From assembly GCF_014646155.1 (NCBI RefSeq), contig NZ_BMMX01000027.1, positions 1-64,000 of the forward strand: 64,000 nucleotides of DNA, read 5' to 3'. Within the stretch, counting starts at the first letter, position 1, and each line of letters starts with the position of its first letter. Shown here piece after piece: positions 62,578 through 64,000 of this stretch. The DNA comes from Mangrovihabitans endophyticus. GTDB taxonomy: Bacteria > Actinomycetota > Actinomycetes > Mycobacteriales > Micromonosporaceae. A program made the translations under genes and the position numbers. The notes beneath the pieces are model-generated. The model made no database searches and had not been told where the DNA came from. It saw only the letters and a list, made by a program, of their open reading frames with translations.

Positions 62578-62727
62578 GGCGCGGCGCGGGGCGGGGCGGG
62601 GCGGGGCGCGGTGGCGGGGTGGGGTGGGGTGGCGGGGCGCGGCGCGGTGGCGGGGCGCGCGGCGCGGGTCGGCGGGGCGGGGTGGGGTTTGGGTGGCGTG
62701 GGTGGGGGGATCGATCTAGGGTCGGGG
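62578..62727. repeat. G-rich low-complexity tract before formate dehydrogenase
   Basis: On the plus strand it is mostly GGGGC, GGGGT and GGCGC iterations, with about 20 runs of three or more G. It covers the likely promoter and 5' UTR of the formate dehydrogenase gene. G-quadruplex formation is plausible. It is similar in kind to 1-117. Confidence 0.75.
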
Positions 62728-62728
62728 T

Positions 62729-64000
62729 GTGGGTGTCCGTACGTGGATCGAGGGCTGGCCGGTCTACCGGCAGTTGACCGGGGACGACCCGCTGGGTCGT
62801 GGCGCCGCCGCCGAGTCCCAGCGGTCCCGGGCGCTCACCGCGCGCACCTCCACCGCCGACAGCGTCGCCCGCTCCGTCTGCCCGTATTGTGCCGTCGGCT
62901 GCGGGCAGCGGGTCTACGTCAAGGATCGCCAGGTCGTCCAGATCGAGGGCGATCCGGACAGCCCGATCTCCCGTGGCAGGCTGTGCCCGAAGGGTTCCGC
63001 CAGCAAGAGCCTGGTCACCAGCGACCGCCGTCAGCAGCGGGTGCTCCACCGTCGCCCGTACGCCACGGATTGGGAAGAGCTCGACCTGGAGACCGCGATG
63101 GACATGATCGCGGACCGGATGGTCGCGGCTCGCGAGGCCACCTGGGAAGACGCCGACGACGACGGGAATCCGCTGAACCGCACGCTCGGCTTCGCCAGCC
63201 TGGGCGGCGCGACGCTGGACAACGAAGAGAACTATCTGATCAAGAAGCTGTTCACCGCGATGGGCGCGTTGCAGATCGAGAACCAGGCGCGCATTTGACA
63301 CTCCGCCACGGTTCCCGGTCTGGGGACCAGCTTCGGCCGGGGCGGGGCCACCGGATTCCTTCAGGATCTGGCAAACGCCGATTGCATCGTCATTCAGGGC
63401 TCGAACATGGCCGAGGCGCACCCGGTGGGCTTCCAGTGGGTGATGGAGGCCAAGAGCCGCGGCGCCACGGTGATCCACGTCGACCCGCGGTACACGCGGA
63501 CCAGCGCGGTGGCCGACATGTACGTGCCGGTGCGGGCGGGCGCTGACATCGCATTCCTGGGCGGCGTGATCAACTACATCCTGAGCAACGAGAAGGACTT
63601 CCGCGAGTACGTGCTGGCCTACACCAACGCGTCGACGGTGCTCAGCGAGGACTTCCAGGACACCGAGGACCTGGACGGGCTGTTCTCCGGATACGACCCG
63701 GAGCACGGCGCGTACGACCAGAGCAGTTGGATGTACGCCGGGCGCGAGCACGAGGGCCGCCAGGCCGAGCAGTCCGGGCAGGAGCGGGAGACGGCGGCCG
63801 GCCTGCGCGCCGAATCGCACGGACCGCCGATCGGCCACGACACCGAGAAGGACCCGACGCTGGCGCATCCGCGGTGCGTCTACCAGGTGCTCAAGCGGCA
63901 CTATGCGCGCTACACCCCGGAGGTCGTGGAGCGTCTGTGCGGCGTGCCGACGAGCGATTTCCTGCGGGTGTGTGAGGCGTGGACGGCGAACTCCGGGCGG
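62729..64000 (+). CDS. fdh: formate dehydrogenase catalytic subunit, selenocysteine-containing, partial
   Basis: This is the N-terminal 424 codons of a molybdenum/tungsten bis-MGD formate dehydrogenase, FdnG/FdoG type; the rest is beyond the window. The 4Fe-4S motif is SVCPYCAVGCGQ with a later RLCPKGSA. At codon 190 (63296-63298) an in-frame TGA lies in NQARI-Sec-HSATV, where FdnG has Sec or Cys. After it the frame runs open to the end with AEAHPVGFQWVMEAKSRGATVIHVDPRYTRTSAVADMYVPVRAG. No Tat signal is seen, so it is cytoplasmic. Start GTG 62729. Annotated blindly it would look like a 189-aa truncated gene. Confidence 0.92.
63296..63328 (+). other. UGA selenocysteine codon with SECIS hairpin
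   Basis: After TGA (63296-63298) come 11 bases, then GGTTCCC (63310-63316), loop GGTCT (63317-63321) and GGGGACC (63322-63328), a 7-bp stem with one G-T pair. The E. coli fdhF SECIS, as I recall it, has the same 11-base spacing, a GGUU-starting stem and the GGUCU loop bound by SelB. It is strong evidence for Sec insertion. Confidence 0.88.

Larger units (their letters stand above)
62039..62728. other. 690-bp gene-free region with repeats
   Basis: This gap between the divergent receptor and formate dehydrogenase genes holds, in order, the six-unit tandem repeat (62132-62240) and an AT-richer stretch (62260-62345). Two inverted-repeat elements follow (62423-62492, 62509-62577), then a G-rich tract (62578-62727). 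No ORF in it looks real. Confidence 0.7.

Noticed and set aside
62729..63298. Formate dehydrogenase as a truncated pseudogene
   Set aside because: Homology continues in frame after TGA, which lies at the Sec position with a SECIS hairpin, so it is read through.

Overview
The window is chromosomal DNA of a very high-GC actinomycete. GTG starts are frequent, genes sit in tightly overlapping operons, MsiK-type sugar transporters lack their own ATPase, and there are CBM2-bearing secreted hydrolases, a CebR-type operator and a full chemotaxis operon. A motile, polymer-degrading Micromonosporaceae member (Actinoplanes-like) fits best; the genus is inference.

Layout. 1-2515: G-rich tract and a HelR-type RNA-polymerase recycling ATPase. 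2563-12476: L-arabinose locus, with a divergent LacI regulator, a YtfQ/R/T-type ABC importer and araB-araD-araA in one run of overlapping genes. 12524-16189: CaCA exchanger, class V aminotransferase and a small membrane protein. 16257-19602: oligosaccharide ABC importer. 20048-28132: a reduced complex I-like operon (nuoA, a cysteine-free NuoB/NuoD-like protein, nuoH-J-K-L-M-N) without any other peripheral-arm gene. 28256-30084: HtrA-like protease and a VOC protein. 30452-33269: secreted GH10 xylanase and CE1-type esterase, both with CBM2, behind a perfect TGGGAGCGCTCCCA palindrome. 33446-44846: two duplicated MCPs with poly-HAMP arrays, then cheW, cheR, cheD, cheB, an MCP-like protein, cheY, a STAS protein and cheA. 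45014-49684: FMN-binding protein plus ferric-reductase-like flavocytochrome, divergent from phosphoketolase. 50105-55090: Ser/Thr kinase with a CBM2-like ectodomain, CopD-CtaG protein and a DevR-like regulator. 55158-57271: PPOX protein, alpha/beta hydrolase and a membrane-anchored HhH protein. 57504-62038: NitT/TauT-type ABC importer with an ACMSD-like amidohydrolase. 62729-end: formate dehydrogenase catalytic subunit with an in-frame UGA followed by a SECIS hairpin, so a selenoprotein, cut by the window edge.

How parts work together. The xylanase and esterase release xylan sugars, the arabinose importer and AraBDA pathway would use the arabinose side chains, and phosphoketolase would cleave the resulting xylulose 5-phosphate. 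The chemotaxis operon appears to be under flagellar-sigma-like promoters (GCCGATGG). Two near-identical GGGMCCTTCGGCCC boxes, before phosphoketolase and before the DevR-like regulator, suggest a small DosR-type energy-stress regulon.

Most notable for follow-up: the catalytically stripped complex I-like operon, the Sec-formate dehydrogenase, a family of about 70-bp inverted-repeat elements bounded by GATCTTG/CAAGATC (three copies), and a six-unit tandem repeat at 62132-62240.
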